From DASQEH01 sp038239485 (GTDB lineage: Bacteria; Actinomycetota; Actinomycetes; Propionibacteriales; Nocardioidaceae), in NCBI GenBank assembly GCA_038239485.1, contig JBBSET010000071.1, positions 1 to 14,567 of the forward strand: 14,567 bases of DNA. The letters run 5' to 3'. Under the pieces are notes generated by a model that did no database searches, was not told where the DNA came from, and worked only from the letters and a program-made list of their open reading frames with translations. Position 1 is the first letter of the stretch. Each line of letters starts with the position of its first letter. Position numbers and translations under genes: made by a program. Positions 13,359 through 14,567 of the stretch are shown here, piece after piece.

Positions 13359-14567
13359 CTAGGCGCCGGCGCCCTCCTGCTTGACACCGGCCACCGCGGT
13401 CGGGTCGTCGATGCGGTACTTCGTGACCGCCTCGTCGGCCTTCGACCAGTCGAGGTCGCCGCGCTGCGCGAGCGCCTCGAGAGCCCCCACCACGATCGAC
13501 TCCGCGTCGACGTGGAAGAAGCGGCGGGCCGCCGCGCGTGTGTCGGCGAAGCCGAACCCGTCGGTGCCGAGCGAGTGCCATTCGGTCGGGATCCACTGAG
13601 CCAGCTGGTCCGGCACCGCGCGCATGAAGTCGCTCACGGCGAGGGTCGGGCCGGATACACCGGCGAGCTTCGAGGTGATGTAGGGCGTGCGCCGCTCCTC
13701 GCCGGGATGCAGCAGGTTCCACGAGTCCGCGGCGAGCGCGTCGCGGGCCAGTTCGTTCCACGAGGTGACCGACCAGATGTCGGCGCGAACACCCCAGTCG
13801 TCGGCGAGCATCTTCTGGGCCTTCAGCGCCCATGGCGCGGCAACGCCGGAGGCCAGCACCTGCACCTGCGGACGGTCGTCGCCGTCACCGGACTCGGCGG
13901 GCTGGATCAGGTGGATGCCCTTGAGGATGCCCTCCACGTCGACGTTCTCGGGCTCAGGAAGGTGCACGGTGGGCTCGTTGTAGACGGTGATGTAGTAGAA
14001 GACCGGCTCGCCGTGTGGAAACTCGTCGCTCGAGCCGTACATCCGCTCGAGCCCGTCCTGCACGATGTGGCTGATCTCGTACGAGAAAGCCGGGTCGTAG
14101 TGGATGCAGGCCGGGTTGGTCAGCGCCAGCAGCGGAGAGTGCCCGTCGGCGTGCTGGAGCCCCTCACCGGTCAACGTGGTACGGCCGGCGGTGGCGCCGA
14201 TCAGAAAGCCGCGCCCGAGCATGTCGCCGAAGGCCCACATCGAGTCGCCGGTGCGCTGGAACCCGAACATCGAGTAGAAGAGGTAGACCGGGATCATGGG
14301 TTCGCCGTGGGTGGCGTACGCAGTGCCGGCTGCGATCGCCGACCCCATCGCCCCGGCCTCGCTGATGCCTTCGTGCAGCATCTGGCCCTGCTTGGACTCC
14401 TTGTAGGCCATCAGCATCTTGCGGTCCACGGAGTCGTACTGCTGTCCGTGGGGTGAGTAGATCTTCGCGGTCGGGAACATCGAGTCCATCCCGAAGGTGC
14501 GGAACTCGTCAGGCGCGATGGGCACGATCCGGTGGCCGATCTCGGGGTCCTTCATCAGGTCGCGAAG
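13359..14567 (-). CDS. aceE: Pyruvate dehydrogenase E1 component, C-terminal part (partial)
   Basis: This is the last 402 residues of a homodimeric-type E1 (about 900 residues in full); the frame is still open at the window edge and its start lies outside. E1 decarboxylates pyruvate with thiamine diphosphate and passes the acetyl group to E2, giving acetyl-CoA. Recognisable E1 stretches include GHRIVPIAPDEFRTFGMDS, YKESKQGQMLHEGISEAGA, MWAFGDMLGRGFLIGATAGR, TLTGEGLQHADGHS and the C-terminal WIPTEWHSLGTDGFGFADTR. The thiamine-binding N-terminal domain is not visible. In mycobacteria aceE lies directly beside the fasR-fabD cluster; here PHP and HAD genes intervene, but the neighbourhood is conserved. 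The product supplies acetyl-CoA, the substrate that AccD's complex converts to malonyl-CoA. Confidence 0.95.
   Translation of the reverse strand, partial: LRDLMKDPEIGHRIVPIAPDEFRTFGMDSMFPTAKIYSPHGQQYDSVDRKMLMAYKESKQGQMLHEGISEAGAMGSAIAAGTAYATHGEPMIPVYLFYSMFGFQRTGDSMWAFGDMLGRGFLIGATAGRTTLTGEGLQHADGHSPLLALTNPACIHYDPAFSYEISHIVQDGLERMYGSSDEFPHGEPVFYYITVYNEPTVHLPEPENVDVEGILKGIHLIQPAESGDGDDRPQVQVLASGVAAPWALKAQKMLADDWGVRADIWSVTSWNELARDALAADSWNLLHPGEERRTPYITSKLAGVSGPTLAVSDFMRAVPDQLAQWIPTEWHSLGTDGFGFADTRAAARRFFHVDAESIVVGALEALAQRGDLDWSKADEAVTKYRIDDPTAVAGVKQEGAGA

Noticed and set aside
1..14567. Mobile element, prophage or CRISPR
   Set aside because: No transposase, integrase, terminal repeats or spaced direct repeats were seen; gene order is conserved housekeeping and base composition looks even.

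Overview
The window is high-GC chromosomal DNA from an actinobacterium. The order aceE, PucR-type regulator, fabD, fabH, acpP, fabF and acyl-CoA carboxylase beta subunit, together with a DUF3145 gene, is typical of Actinomycetota (compare aceE-fasR-fabD-acpM-kasA-kasB-accD6 of mycobacteria and the fasR-fabDHPF cluster of Streptomyces). FabD, FabH, AcpP and FabF as separate proteins indicate a dissociated type II fatty acid synthase. I lean towards a Nocardioides-like member of Propionibacteriales, but that is inference.

Left part (1-4974). The window opens in the last codons of a probable NAD(P)-dependent oxidoreductase. Next comes a GNAT acetyltransferase (+), converging almost end to end with a minus-strand AAA/STAND-like ATPase. 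Upstream of the ATPase, on the same strand, is a single-pass membrane protein whose cytoplasmic part looks like a worn-down Ser/Thr kinase N-lobe. Divergent from it are a DUF3145 gene and a class 2 polyphosphate kinase (PPK2) with a histone-H1-like Lys/Ala/Pro tail built from a 15-bp tandem repeat.

Centre (5013-11595, minus strand). This is the fatty acid module, transcribed fasR > fabD > fabH > acpP > fabF > accD. AccD is the carboxyltransferase for malonyl-CoA, FabD loads malonate on ACP, FabH starts chains, FabF elongates them and FasR is the likely regulator. fabD/fabH and fabF/accD are 1 and 7 nt apart. The fabH-acpP gap holds a perfect 8-bp stem-loop, and a 17-bp palindrome lies at the fasR-fabD junction. 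FabD carries an extra C-terminal domain resembling a biotinyl/lipoyl fold without the modifiable lysine.

Right part (11685-14567). Divergent from fasR are a PHP-domain protein fused to a PolX-like helix-hairpin-helix N-terminus and a HAD phosphatase (both +). They converge on aceE (minus), which runs off the window edge.

Several genes (ATPase, fasR, GNAT) have a TANNNT -10 hexamer exactly 6 nt before the start codon, which suggests leaderless transcripts. I found no tRNA, rRNA, insertion sequence or CRISPR array. The most unusual items are the FabD fusion, the kinase-lobe membrane protein, the PolX-like PHP protein without a polymerase core, and the PPK2 tail.
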